Source: Larix sibirica (Eukaryota; Streptophyta; Pinopsida; Pinales; Pinaceae). Taken from it: a DNA stretch of 17,071 bases. Below the pieces are notes generated by a model that did not search any database, was not told where the DNA came from, and was given only the letters and a program-made list of their open reading frames with translations. A program made the position numbers and the translations under genes. The stretch is taken from the NCBI GenBank assembly GCA_004151065.3, contig NWUY0300088134.1, forward strand, positions 1 to 17,071, given 5' to 3'. Below, piece by piece: positions 1 to 9,434 of the stretch. Numbering within the stretch: the first letter of the stretch is position 1; each line of letters starts with the position of its first letter.

Positions 1-1365
1 TCACTCCTCATAATCAGTGGAAACATCATATTCTTAGTCATCTCCACCCTGGCTATTATCTTATTGTTGGGATACTTGTCTAGAATTGTGCAGACCTTGT
101 CCTTGAAGGACACTCTACATTTCTTCTCCATGAGTTGTCTAATACTCGAGAGGTTACATCTTAAACCAGGTACAAAGTAGACTTCATCAACCGTTCTTCT
201 TTCTCCATTTTTAGCACACACAAAAACCACACCTTTACTATTAACACTCACCTTTTTATCATTTCCCAATTTCACTTTAAACTCAACATTAGTGTCTGGA
301 CTGGCAAACACAGCCTTGTTTCTAGTCATGTGATTGCAGCAGCCACTATCCAAGAACCAAATGTCATTTGAACATTCATGGGTTACATTGCAAGTGAGAA
401 ACACAAGTTTCTCCTCATTTTCTTATGTGATATTTGCAAACTGATTACATGCATTTGCAATCTTCTTTCTATATTGGTTAGCATAATGACCAAACTTCTT
501 ACAGTAGAAACACTGCACTTTGGACTTATCAACTCTCTGACTTCCTTTCTACCAATTTTTGTTGCTGCTACTACTCCCCCTTAAGCTATGCTGGTTCTGC
601 TGAAATTTCTTCTCAGATTCTTCATCATCCTTTCTTTCTCTTTGTTCAGGATTTATGCCTCCTCTTCCTCTGTTTCCAAATCTAGCTCTGCCTCTTTTAG
701 CTGAAACATGCAACTGGGACTTAAATGCAATCTCCAATGAACTATTTTCATATCTGTTCACCCTGGACTTATGTGCAACCAGGGAACTAGTCAGTTCATT
801 AATATGCATCTGACTGAAATCTTTAGACTTCTCTATGGCTGCAACCACTACCACAAACTTCCTTGGCAAACTTTTGAGAATTTTCTTAATCACTCTCTAA
901 TGAGGAAGGTTTTCTCCATACTGTCTCAGTTGATTTACTACAATCATGACCTAGGTCATAAACTTGTTTACAAACTCTAACTCCTTCATCTTCAGGCCTT
1001 CAAATTCTCTTCTCAAGTTCTGCAACTTGATTGTCTTCACCTTGGATACACCCTGTTAACTAGTTTCAAGAGTATTCCAAGCTTCTTTTGATAACAAGGC
1101 ATTTGATACCTTTGGAAAGATTGTGTCATCTAAGCCTTGTTGAATAAGACCTAGAGCTCTATTATCTTTCTTCCTGTTCTCCCTCAACAAGTCACGTTCA
1201 ACATTCGTCAGATCCAGCTCCGCTGCATCATTTGCGGACTCTGGATATCTAATGGTCACAAAACTCCACAAATATTGAGAACACAATAATGTTCTCATTT
1301 AAATAGACCATGAATCATAATTTTTCCTTGTTAAAACAAGAACCAGTCAAATTGCTCGAAACCAT
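1..1365 (-). pseudogene. Ty1/copia gag-protease region, decayed, 3' end cut by window edge
   Basis: This is the 5' coding part of a copia-type (TNT1-94-like) polyprotein. The probable start is the ATG at 1365 (MVSSNLTG), about 80 bp after the primer-binding site. In order it shows: the copia gag core (KNYDSWSI then LLCSQYLWSFV and NRALGLIQQGLDD, about 1340-1060); the gag C-terminal part (INELTSSLVAHKSRVNRYE, about 810-760); a basic RGRARFGNRGRGG stretch; a zinc knuckle CFYCKKFGHYANQY (about 515-470) whose last Cys is Tyr; the aspartic protease motif WFLDSGCCNHMT (about 350-315); and a MMFPLIMRS stretch leading towards the GAG-pre-integrase region at the window edge. Stops lie at 1299-1301, 1056-1058, 951-953, 897-899, 549-551 and 423-425, with a frameshift near 1340. 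The copy is non-coding today. Integrase, RT and RNase H would lie beyond position 1. Confidence 0.88.
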
Positions 1366-1443
1366 CTCCAATTACGGTCTTCAGACTAACCGTCTTACTC
1401 CGAGGAATAATAATTACGCACAGGATAGCAAGAGCATGAACCT

Positions 1444-1455
1444 GCTCTGATACCA
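1444..1455 (-). promoter_or_regulatory. Primer-binding site of the copia element (initiator tRNA-Met)
   Basis: The minus strand reads TGGTATCAGAGC, the exact complement of the 3' end of plant initiator methionine tRNA (GCUCUGAUACCA). This is the standard minus-strand primer site of plant copia elements. It fixes the element's orientation and places the inner LTR boundary at about 1456. The gag start follows about 80 bp downstream. Confidence 0.9.
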
Positions 1456-1486
1456 ATCGAGGGGGAAGGGAGTTTACTAACTCACA

Positions 1487-1499
1487 ACACACACACACA
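1487..1499. repeat. Short (AC)n microsatellite
   Basis: Six AC dinucleotides plus a final A lie in the presumed R/U5 part of the copia LTR. It reads as a GT run on the element's sense strand. Confidence 0.8.
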
Positions 1500-1510
1500 T
1501 AGACACGCAC

Positions 1511-1533
1511 AACAGAAGCGAAAACGTTCTGTT
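1511..1533 (-). other. Hairpin in the presumed R/U5 of the copia LTR
   Basis: AACAGAA (1511-1517) and TTCTGTT (1527-1533) are perfect inverted arms of 7 bp. Inside them, C1519-G1526 and G1520-C1525 can also pair around a four-base loop, with one bulged G at 1518. The structure is seen directly. A role in the element's RNA, such as packaging, reverse transcription or polyadenylation, is only a guess. Confidence 0.55.
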
Positions 1534-2442
1534 CTTTTTCGTTCATTCCTCTATCATAAAAAATAACACATTACACATGCATAGTTATACATAGACTAAA
1601 CGATTTCACGGCAACCGAAATTTCACATCGGGTCGATAACTATTACAAACACGGTGAAAATACACCGGCGAAACTATGCTCTTATCACCCATCGGGCTTC
1701 TCTAGTGACGATCCAAAACAACACTTCCATTTTGACCTTCAATCCAAAAACTTAGAAATCGTGCCATGTGTCACACTGCGACTAGTTGTTGGTCCTTACT
1801 TATCGGCCTTTCCATTGTGCACGCTGATACAAAACTCCTCTGTTTTGACATGTGTCCCATCGGGACTCTCCGTTGCACCTTATTGCTTCGTCGATGCATC
1901 ACCCTGATGATCGGTCGAAGATCCTCCATTGGTCCTCGCCTAACCAGCACCATTTTGCAACACCGATATGCCGACTCCGATAACCACATGTTTGCGTTTG
2001 ATTCGTTGTTGGAATTTCCCCATTGGACTTCTATCTTATGTGCACATAAAACATCATCAATATGCTGGGTCTGATACACCGTTGGGCTTCTTCTTCCACG
2101 CATCCATATCTGATTTGTTGTCGGTCTGATTTCCTTGGACTTTTCGAACTCTTCAACACTTAACCAATTTGTATCTCTTCTCAAAACTTTTGTCGAAGGA
2201 TTATGATGCGACTACAAACGGTGGCAATTAATACGATGGATGCGAACTTAAATATCGAACAAGATGTAATGCAGTGCCATCACTGCTATTTGCAAAATTC
2301 CTTTAACGGAAGTATCAACCGCCTCACCAACTAAACATATTTTAATCTGACTTAGCCGACCTCGAGCTCTGCTATGCAAAACAATATTAACTGTGCCGAA
2401 CTTACCTTTAATTCATGGCAAGAGAAAAAAATATATCCAACA

Positions 2443-3894
2443 CGAACATCTGAATGAAAAACATGATGAAACCCTCATCTTTTGATATGCTGATACAGCA
2501 TCCCAAATAGACTGGTAATCATTTTCCTAGTAAATGCATTTAGGACCACTTTACACTTGGGTTGTCATTGTCCATATCAAATTCAAGCAGATGTCCAAAT
2601 GTCAAAAAGTAAACATAGAAACTAGTGTCCCGTGATCCTCAAATTGCAATCAAATCATTCTACTAAGGGTCACTGGATTTATCGTGATAATATCCCCTGC
2701 TTCCAAATCAGTAGCTATTTTATATCATCTATGATTGCACTCAGAAAAGTGAGTGGCACACTACAGCCCAATCTTCATGAAAACTGTATTGTAACTTAAA
2801 AGTGATGCTAATAAACTAAAAGAAAAGAAAACGTTGAGGTCCTATGACAAAGTGAAAAAACAAAAGCCCACCATACTAATAAAAGAGAATATAAAATAAA
2901 CCCTGATCTTTTAAGCACCTAGAAGTTTGTTTCTTCGTTTTTCTTTTTATTCCTCTCGATGCTTAGTAAATCCTCGGTTAAGTTGGATCCATGCTGGTTA
3001 GTACCAAGTGGACTATGCATTTTAATTTTTAACTAGGCATTTTGTATTGGGTTTTATTTTAATGCGCTGACTTTATTATTTCCCCTGTAGTGACTGTACA
3101 TCTGTCTTCAACTTATTTATGGTCACTAGATTTTTCTAAGTGCTCTTTCGCCTACCATCATAGACTCGATATTCGTTGTTTTTTGTTGAATGATTGCACG
3201 CTTATTGATCTACTGATTAGCATATGCTAATCCTCAAGTTCAAATGCCCAACAAAAAATAAATATCCTTTTGTGTTGAAGTTTACTACAAAGTCAATTCG
3301 CTGGAACATAACTTGCACAAATATGTGATGTGCATAAATCAAGGAATCATTTAGGTGAAACCACAGTTGGGTTGCCTCAACTGATATCAGAAAAAGTTCT
3401 GTATGATAATAACAGTTAGCAGCCTTCTGAGGTATAGATCCACTTATGCAGGAATTCATTTCACAGAAAAGCTTTTAAATGAAAGATTGTAGTGGAGGCA
3501 GATTTTCTCAGAGTGCAACTGTTTTTCTCCCATTGTTAAAAAAGGTTTGCTTTCCATAATGACAAAAAAGATACTTTACAAAATAAGGAGGGAGATAGAT
3601 AGTGTTATTTCTCCTAGCCAAGCACCACTTATCAAAACAGATATCAAAACCTTGAATGATCAGACTGACCTCAATGCACAGCAAAAGATAGATTTTGAGC
3701 AGCCTCTGCATTAACTGGAAGAGGCTTTAAACAAAAGGCCTCTAACACACAGAAACCTCTTTGTCCCAAGGAAAGACTGACCAAGATATACATGCTCGCT
3801 TTCACCAGCTCTCTGAAGGGATGCAACGCAGGCCTTCACAAAAACCAGAAATCAACTACAAAGGCTTGTTGACCAAAATCCAAACAGCAGCAAG
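2443..3894. other. No recognised gene; AT-rich spacer, possible LINE 3' UTR at its right end
   Basis: No protein family or RNA gene is recognisable here. The open frames are short (minus 3459-3217 and 3711-3508) and carry no known motif. The right part, directly downstream of the LINE remnant's stop at 3895 (minus orientation), could be that element's 3' UTR. A T-rich run near 2928-2955 would be an A-rich tail in that orientation, but this is weak. A perfect 18-bp palindrome sits at 3215-3232. Confidence 0.5.
3215..3232. repeat. Perfect 18-bp palindrome
   Basis: GATTAGCATATGCTAATC equals its own reverse complement across all 18 bases, centred on an NdeI-type CATATG. The next flanking pair does not match. 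No neighbouring gene explains it. Confidence 0.9.
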
Positions 3895-4262
3895 TTAGGC
3901 ATTATCTGAGCTTCTGGACTTCTTACCAGCCAAATCATGTATCATTGGACTACTACAAGAGGAAGAAGATGACTGTTCTGGAAAGGGAGAACAGACAGTT
4001 TTCCAGATTCAGCAATCTTTCGACCAAATCCCACCAATTGGCCTCTATGATTGGTTGATTCTGTTATGCTCCAGCAACTTGCTAGCATGGGCCAGCCACA
4101 TTTTTTTCACTGTGCTTTTCTCCTCTATGACCAGCGAGAACTGCGTCATGGTTACCGTGAATGACTCAGCTGCAATATTTCATCCAGAATTACTTTGATT
4201 GTTGTCTGCTTACTATTTTGATTGTAGTATCTTCCATGTCTGAGTGATAGGTATCAGTTTGT

Positions 4263-4845
4263 CTAAAGATCATGTCTCAATGCCAACTCAGTGCACTCTA
4301 AAAAGGGGAGGTGAAGAACTCTCCTCCCAAAACCAACTTCATTATCATCTGCCTTTCCAATTAGACCTCTATCTGCCCAATACATCATTGCCAGATCTCT
4401 ACTGTCCTTTGGCTGCCACACAACCCATATGCCCCTTCCTCTCATCATGGTGCTATCATTGGCCTTAGCACCAGTGGTGACTAACTTATCAGCTAGCTTA
4501 GTTGCCGAATACCTGATATGTGAAATTGATCTCCATAAATAATGAAGAGAGATCTGTGATTTCTTTGACTGTAACTCTTAGCCTTCAGTTTCCTATAGCT
4601 GCATTAGACTCCTGACCTTTGACTAGCTTAATCAGAACATCAGAATCTCCTTCAACTTGCAATATTTCTAAACCTTCTTCTCTGGCTAGTTCAATTCCTT
4701 GTAGGACAGCCAGGCCTTCAACCAGATCATTGGTTTCCTTTCCAATTGTGCATAAAATCTCTCCCACTGCTTCATATGACGCCTCTAGTACCCACTACTC
4801 TTGGAATTTCCTTTGAAGCCCTGTTGAAGTTTAGCATGCAGAACT
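4263..4845 (-). other. RNase H-like domain remnant
   Basis: Blocks typical of the plant LINE RNase H-like domain occur in order: LNFNRASK, GEILCTIG, VEGLAVLQGIELA, LQVEGDSDVLI, and ATKLADKLVTTGA. The second and third acidic positions are kept. The first, usually Asp in NFDGA, reads Asn. Frame changes occur near 4820 and 4770 and between about 4590 and 4510. Confidence 0.72.
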
Positions 4846-5270
4846 GTCTTGTTGACATTTTTCATGATGCTTCTTGCTGAGAATTCTTTTGGCTGGATTT
4901 ATCTTCTATTACTATCTGAGGCTGGCCAACTTCCCACCTATGGAGGAGAAAATCAGAGTGATCTTCACGTTCTTTTCCTTTTCAATCTAAATTTGAGACA
5001 GTCGTTTTAGCACTGTTCCTTTGGATTTAACTCCACAATGACAAATGAGATCTTATTTTTCTTCTGATTTTGTTGTTTCTTTCCATCCAACAGTTCCAAA
5101 CTTCCATGTAATAACAGCTGGAGCTGAATTCAAGATGAAGGCTGGAACTTCTAACTTAAAATCTTCTTGTTTTTAGTTCTTTATCAGGTCACTAGCTGAA
5201 CTATATTTCTTTAGGGGTCTGTCCAGACTCCAAGGTCTTGCTTAGCATTTTCCAGCATATTTTGGGTTCT

Positions 5271-5420
5271 GCAGTGAATAAGCAAGTGGTTTCTAGTCTC
5301 TTCAGCTTCCCCACAGTTAGAACACAGGCTGGGTCCAGTCATTTCTCCCTTTTCACAAATTATCCCAAGTCAAGATCGTATTCTGTATTGTCAGCCATAA
5401 GAAGATTGAAACTTTGGGTC
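5271..5420 (-). other. zf-RVT domain remnant
   Basis: The pair LCSNC and HLLIHC gives the Cys-x2-Cys...His-x4-Cys pattern of the zinc-binding region found downstream of RT in plant LINEs. It follows the usual PKVxIFLW and WDNL..RG blocks. The blocks lie in different frames, so at least one indel and several stops have accumulated. Confidence 0.75.
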
Positions 5421-5440
5421 ACACGACTTTTTTTCAAAAG

Positions 5441-6589
5441 CCCTTCCAATGAAAATCTGAACTTGCCTCAGAGGCAATTGCTATTTCTGCCCACATTATT
5501 GAAATTTGAGAGGCTCGCTATGAGTAAAGTAAAGAGTGGATTAGAACTGCTGAAAAACCAAGGTATACATGCTGTTTTGCAGGTCATGAAGCTCTGCATT
5601 TTTTGGCAGGGAATGTTGTTACAAACTTACAACATCAGAATTCAATCGGGAAAAGGTTTAGGGTTCTTGCCAGCAAGAACAAAAGACATATTACATTCTA
5701 CTAGGTAGAACCAGGTACATTTGGGGAATAGTTCTACATCTACTTCTGAGGTATTTTAATCAGCAATTTTTTGACAGCTTTCTGAGTAGTCATGGTATAA
5801 ATTATACAATATGGATAATCTTTGAGCATATTATGATTATTGGCTAACTATCTTCCTCGGGACTGTTTCTAGCATTTTCATGATTCAAGATAACTTGATG
5901 ATGAAGGATATGAGAAGGCAAAGGGGGAGGGGTCAACGAGGGCATTATAGTAATAAGTATATAATATATAGAGTTTGATAGCTAACAAACATATCCCTAT
6001 AACAATAACCAGCAATGATAAACTGGGCATTTGCATAATTGAGCTTTTAGCAGTTTAAAAATGGAAAAGCAACTCACAAACTACAATAATGAGGCAGGTA
6101 TCCATTTCACTTGAATCCAAAGCGGTTTTTCAGCCACTTTTATGCATGAGGCCAAGCAATGTCACTAGTGTTCAAATTAGAATCTATTAGAATATTGACT
6201 TTGGAACCTATGTTGATTAAGACAAGAACAAGGGCATTGGGATCCTGGCTGAAACTATGATCAGCATCTTCTAGTTTTTTAATGTATGAAGTTCTAACAA
6301 TGATGTTGGAAACTTATAGTTTTCATGTGCTTATTATGTTTATGTATGGTGTCGAACATGGTCCTTCAAGTTTCCACCATCCATGCCAAGACAGTCAGCA
6401 CCAGACAAGTACATACAAGTTAAATACGCAATACTAAAAATGAATTTTAACACTTCAATTCACAGTTATTGCTCAAGAATTCCAGCTGGCTAGATGTCCT
6501 CTAGAAAATTTATGGTCCAATGTTTTATGAAATGTAAAACTTCATTTGAGAATGCTTTCATTGCCTATAGTTGCCCAGTTAAGTAATCC
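5441..6589. other. No recognised gene; includes 3' flank of the PPR gene
   Basis: The left part lies where the LINE RT domain would continue on the minus strand, but no RT motif could be read with confidence. The right part, below 6590, is downstream of the PPR stop. It has AT-rich stretches with CATAAA-like hexamers on the minus strand near 6505-6535 that might serve in polyadenylation. Nothing else is assigned. Confidence 0.5.
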
Positions 6590-8710
6590 TCACCAATAAT
6601 CCCCACAAGAACACAATCCATTCTTGAAATTGTGAAAGCGATTTGCATCCCTCACAATAATTTCTCGGTCAACAATCTTGGAGATGAACTTAGTAGCACG
6701 ATGGCAGTCGCCACATACACGGAGGTTTTTTGTGATTTGGATAGGTGTGTCAGGGTCAGTGTTGATAAGCCCAAAAGCAATGGCTAGCTTCTCACTGTGG
6801 TAGGAGAGGAAATGTTCCTTGTCCTCATTCTCCACATCATGCAGAACAAATTCTGTGTCAGGCACATAGCCTGCTGATTTCATTTTTGACCCTAAGCTTT
6901 CCAGCATGGCATAGATTTCCTCAGATTGTGGGTGGGACCTGTCTCCTACAAGGAATGAATGCACTGTATTCTTAAACTCAATGTCACTACGCCCTGGTGT
7001 CTTTTTTAATCCCCTCCCATTCATCAGTTTTCTTACCATTTCTACATCCTCCCACCTGTTAGCTGTTGCATAAATGTTTGACAAAAGCACATAATATCCA
7101 GAATTTTCAGGTGCTAACTTAAAAAGATGCTCTGCCACATGTTCACCAAGCTCTGTGTTGTGGTAAACTCTGCAGGCGCTAAGCAAGGCTCCCCACACAC
7201 TGTCATTAGGTTCAAATGGCATATTTTGAATTAATTCCTGAGCTTCATTCAAGCGCCCTGAACGGCCAAGAAGGTCGACAACACAAGCATAATGTTCCAT
7301 CCTAGGTGCGATATGATAGTCTCGTATCATGACATCAAAATATTGCAAGCCTTCATCCACCAAACCTGCATGGCTGCATGCAGACAGAACAGAAACAAAA
7401 GTAATGTAATCCGGTATTGTACCTCCCTTCTGCATTTCTAAAAAGAGAGCAGCAGCATCCTTACCATGGCCATGCATACCATACCCAGCAATCATTGCAG
7501 TCCACGAGACCACATCCCTCTGGGCCATACTGTCAAACACTCGGCGTGCGTCACTTATACTCCCACATTTTGCGTACATGTCTATGAGGGCATTAGATAG
7601 AAACAAATGTGAATCCAATCTATTTCTTATCATATACTCATGGACATCCTTGCCCTGCTGCAGAGCTGCTAGGCGAGCACACGCAGGGAGAACACTTGTA
7701 ATCGTAATTGAATCGGGTTTGACGCCTTCAGTCTTCATCTGATGAAAGAGCTTCAAGGCTTCCTCACATTGGCCAACCTGTACATAACCCCCAATCATCG
7801 CATTCCACGAGACAACGTCTCTTTCAGGCATTTTGTCGAACACTTGGCGCGCATTCTCGATACTCCGGCCCTTGCCATGCACGCATGCCAGAAAAACACT
7901 AGCAATAGTGGCAGAGTCAGGCTCAACATCTTCCAATTCCATTCGCTGAAAAATCTCTATGGCTTCATCAAAATGCCCATTCTGGGCATAACCTGCTATC
8001 ATCCCATTCCATGATACAATGTCTCGTTGAGGCATTTTGTCAAACACTCGGCGTGCGTTCTCCAAATTTCTGCATTTTGCATACATGGCAACCAGGGCAT
8101 TTCCAATAAACAGATCAGACTCGTAACCCCTCCTAATTATACAATAATGCACCTTCATCCCCTCATAAAAAGCTTCAAGGCCAGCACAGGCCTTGAGCAC
8201 GCAGGGAAAGGTGTAATTATCAGGCCGAATACCAGAATCTTTCATTTGGGAATAGATTGCAAAGGCTTCCTTATAATACCCATTGGTTGCATATCCCCTG
8301 ATCATTGCATTCCACAAAAACACAGTCCGTTTCTTCACATTATCAAAGACAAGACGCGCATCTACCACATCCCAGCATTTGGAATACATACTCACAAGCT
8401 TAGTTGCTAAGTATACATTCACCTTGAGGCCAGTTATAAGTATATGTGCATGAAGTTGCTTGCCTTCTGAGTGGGCTTTCATGGTCGCACAAGCATGTAA
8501 GATGCAAGCGTATGTATCTGATTCAATACGAATCCCGTCTAGGCTCATAGTTTGCAAAGAACCCATCGCTTCCTTCAGTCGACCCTCCGTGCATAGTGTT
8601 TTGAAGTCCACAGAAGGGCCGTTGCAGTTTGAATTTCGAGGTGTTGTGGCGGAGGTATGAATAAGCCTGCCAAACAAAAGGAAACGGTTTTTCTTACAGT
8701 GAAATCCCAT
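6590..8710 (-). CDS. PLS-class pentatricopeptide repeat protein with E and DYW domains
   Basis: This is a single intronless frame of 706 residues ending in TGA at 6590-6592. PLS-type PPR motifs run from about residue 32 to 500 with typical blocks (VSWNAMIGGY, NALIDMYAKCG, ARRVFDSM). E1/E2-like motifs cover about 500-572 and the DYW domain about 573-706. The deaminase site is complete: H638-S-E640 and C666-x2-C669, with a second zinc site from H693, C700 and C702, and the terminal GDYW. Such proteins bind organellar transcripts and direct C-to-U editing at single sites. The N-terminus (MGFHCKKNRFLLFGRLIHTS) is basic and free of acidic residues, as expected for an organelle transit peptide, which supports this ATG. 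Oddities: residues about 275-286 join an L motif straight to the end of an S motif, as if 35-40 residues were lost, and the PG box reads PGRSDIEF instead of PGxSWIE. No ortholog or symbol is assignable by eye. Mitochondrial or plastid targeting is unresolved. Confidence 0.95.
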   Translation of the reverse strand: MGFHCKKNRFLLFGRLIHTSATTPRNSNCNGPSVDFKTLCTEGRLKEAMGSLQTMSLDGIRIESDTYACILHACATMKAHSEGKQLHAHILITGLKVNVYLATKLVSMYSKCWDVVDARLVFDNVKKRTVFLWNAMIRGYATNGYYKEAFAIYSQMKDSGIRPDNYTFPCVLKACAGLEAFYEGMKVHYCIIRRGYESDLFIGNALVAMYAKCRNLENARRVFDKMPQRDIVSWNGMIAGYAQNGHFDEAIEIFQRMELEDVEPDSATIASVFLACVHGKGRSIENARQVFDKMPERDVVSWNAMIGGYVQVGQCEEALKLFHQMKTEGVKPDSITITSVLPACARLAALQQGKDVHEYMIRNRLDSHLFLSNALIDMYAKCGSISDARRVFDSMAQRDVVSWTAMIAGYGMHGHGKDAAALFLEMQKGGTIPDYITFVSVLSACSHAGLVDEGLQYFDVMIRDYHIAPRMEHYACVVDLLGRSGRLNEAQELIQNMPFEPNDSVWGALLSACRVYHNTELGEHVAEHLFKLAPENSGYYVLLSNIYATANRWEDVEMVRKLMNGRGLKKTPGRSDIEFKNTVHSFLVGDRSHPQSEEIYAMLESLGSKMKSAGYVPDTEFVLHDVENEDKEHFLSYHSEKLAIAFGLINTDPDTPIQITKNLRVCGDCHRATKFISKIVDREIIVRDANRFHNFKNGLCSCGDYW

Positions 8711-8775
8711 GAATACATATTGTTTTGGACCTTATGATCAGAATTCAAATATGCGGAAGTTTAACTTTCTATGTT

Positions 8776-8781
8776 CTTATA
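8776..8781 (-). promoter_or_regulatory. Possible TATA box of the PPR gene
   Basis: The minus strand reads GGATATAAGAACAT over 8784-8771, a TATA-like element about 65 bp before the ATG at 8710. It would give a short 5' UTR of about 35 bases. Many PPR genes lack a clear TATA box and the region is AT-rich, so this is weak. Confidence 0.3.
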
Positions 8782-9434
8782 TCCCCATCTAATCTGTCCT
8801 CTTCTGGAGTGTGAAATAGTTTAATAAATTGCCTCTTAATATGGGTTAAAATCTTCGGGTAAAGTTCCATCAATGGGGTGGAACTATGATTTGTGTCACA
8901 GTTTTGGACTATATCATAATATCTAAGTGATTTTTGTTAGGGAAACAGAAGTTTATAATTAACATATTATTTTCATAAGAGGGTATCTCAACAAGCTACA
9001 TATTAGTTGGAGAGAAACTCTCAACTAATTAGAATAATAATTAAAAAACAAACAAATTATTGACAAAATGGCAAATTTAATTTATGATATGTTATATCCT
9101 TTTGAACGTAATAAAAGCATAAAAAATATTAAGAGTTCTCATTATTCTCATTATTCTCTATAGTAAGGGTATCGGTCTCCAATACTTTCAAAAGAGAGGG
9201 AAAATGTTGTTGCATTTGGTGTTGAGAAATCTAATGAACTTAATGAAGTAGTTGATATTATTTAGCAACAAAGTAGAAAGTAATGAACCCTTGACAAGTC
9301 TAGGAGTATCTATATAATACTATGAATTATCTCTACAATTATGCATCTTAATATTAAGATATTGTTTGACATTAATATTAAAAAGCACATGTATCAATAT
9401 CTATCAAGGAAAATAAGACCTTTGGGTATTGTTG

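Larger units (their letters stand above)
1456..2442 (-). repeat. Candidate 5' LTR of the copia element
   Basis: The stretch behind the primer-binding site should be the 5' LTR. A plausible outer end is at 2442, where the minus strand begins TGTTGGATAT, a start typical of copia LTRs. That gives about 987 bp. A weak TATA-like stretch (minus CTATGTATAAC, near 1590-1580) would leave about 100 bp of R/U5, a usual layout. The inner end next to the primer site (minus ...CCCCCTCGAT) lacks the expected terminal CA, so the edges are uncertain. The partner LTR is outside the window, so the pair cannot be compared. The segment is visibly richer in CpG than the rest of the window. An open frame at 2184-1771 (minus) inside it has no recognisable domain and is probably chance. 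Confidence 0.5.
3895..5440 (-). pseudogene. Decayed LINE ORF2 3' end: zf-RVT, RNase H and C-terminal tail
   Basis: The minus strand carries fragments in the order expected for the end of a plant L1-type ORF2. First comes the RT-associated zinc finger: PKVSIFLWLTIQNTILTWDNL (about 5420-5355) and then CSNCGEAEETRNHLLIHC (about 5324-5271). A degraded RNase H domain follows: LNFNRASK (about 4840-4815), GEILCTIGKETNDLVEGLA (from 4767), LQVEGDSDVLIKLVKG (to about 4606), and YSATKLADKLVTTGAK (about 4515-4465), running on to 4263. The Glu of LVEGLA and the Asp of VEGDS match RNase H acidic positions. The first Asp appears as Asn in LNFN. The tail GQLVGFGRKIAESGKL and then HDLAGKKSRSSDNA ends at a stop, 3895-3897. 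Several frameshifts and stops interrupt it. No endonuclease or convincing RT core was found, which fits a 5'-truncated copy. A captured RNase H-like gene is a less likely alternative. Confidence 0.75.

Noticed and set aside
1056-1298. Treating the 80-residue minus frame as a separate gene starting at 1298
   Set aside because: Homologous gag text continues upstream across a stop at 1299-1301, so the ATG at 1298 is internal to a broken gag.
1766-2184. Overlapping frames of 102 (plus) and 137 (minus) residues
   Set aside because: Both are inside the candidate LTR, have no recognisable domain and overlap each other on opposite strands. They are probably openness due to the higher GC content.
5238-5708. 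Plus-strand open frame of 156 residues
   Set aside because: Its left half is antisense to the zf-RVT remnant and the rest shows no known motif, so it is probably chance.
5441-6000. Possible continuation of LINE reverse transcriptase on the minus strand
   Set aside because: No RT block (such as YxDD) could be read in any frame, so it was left unassigned.
7742-8660. Plus-strand open frames of 66-127 residues (7742-8014, 8027-8410, 8460-8660)
   Set aside because: They lie antisense to the intact PPR-DYW gene and show no domain. They are by-products of its codon pattern.
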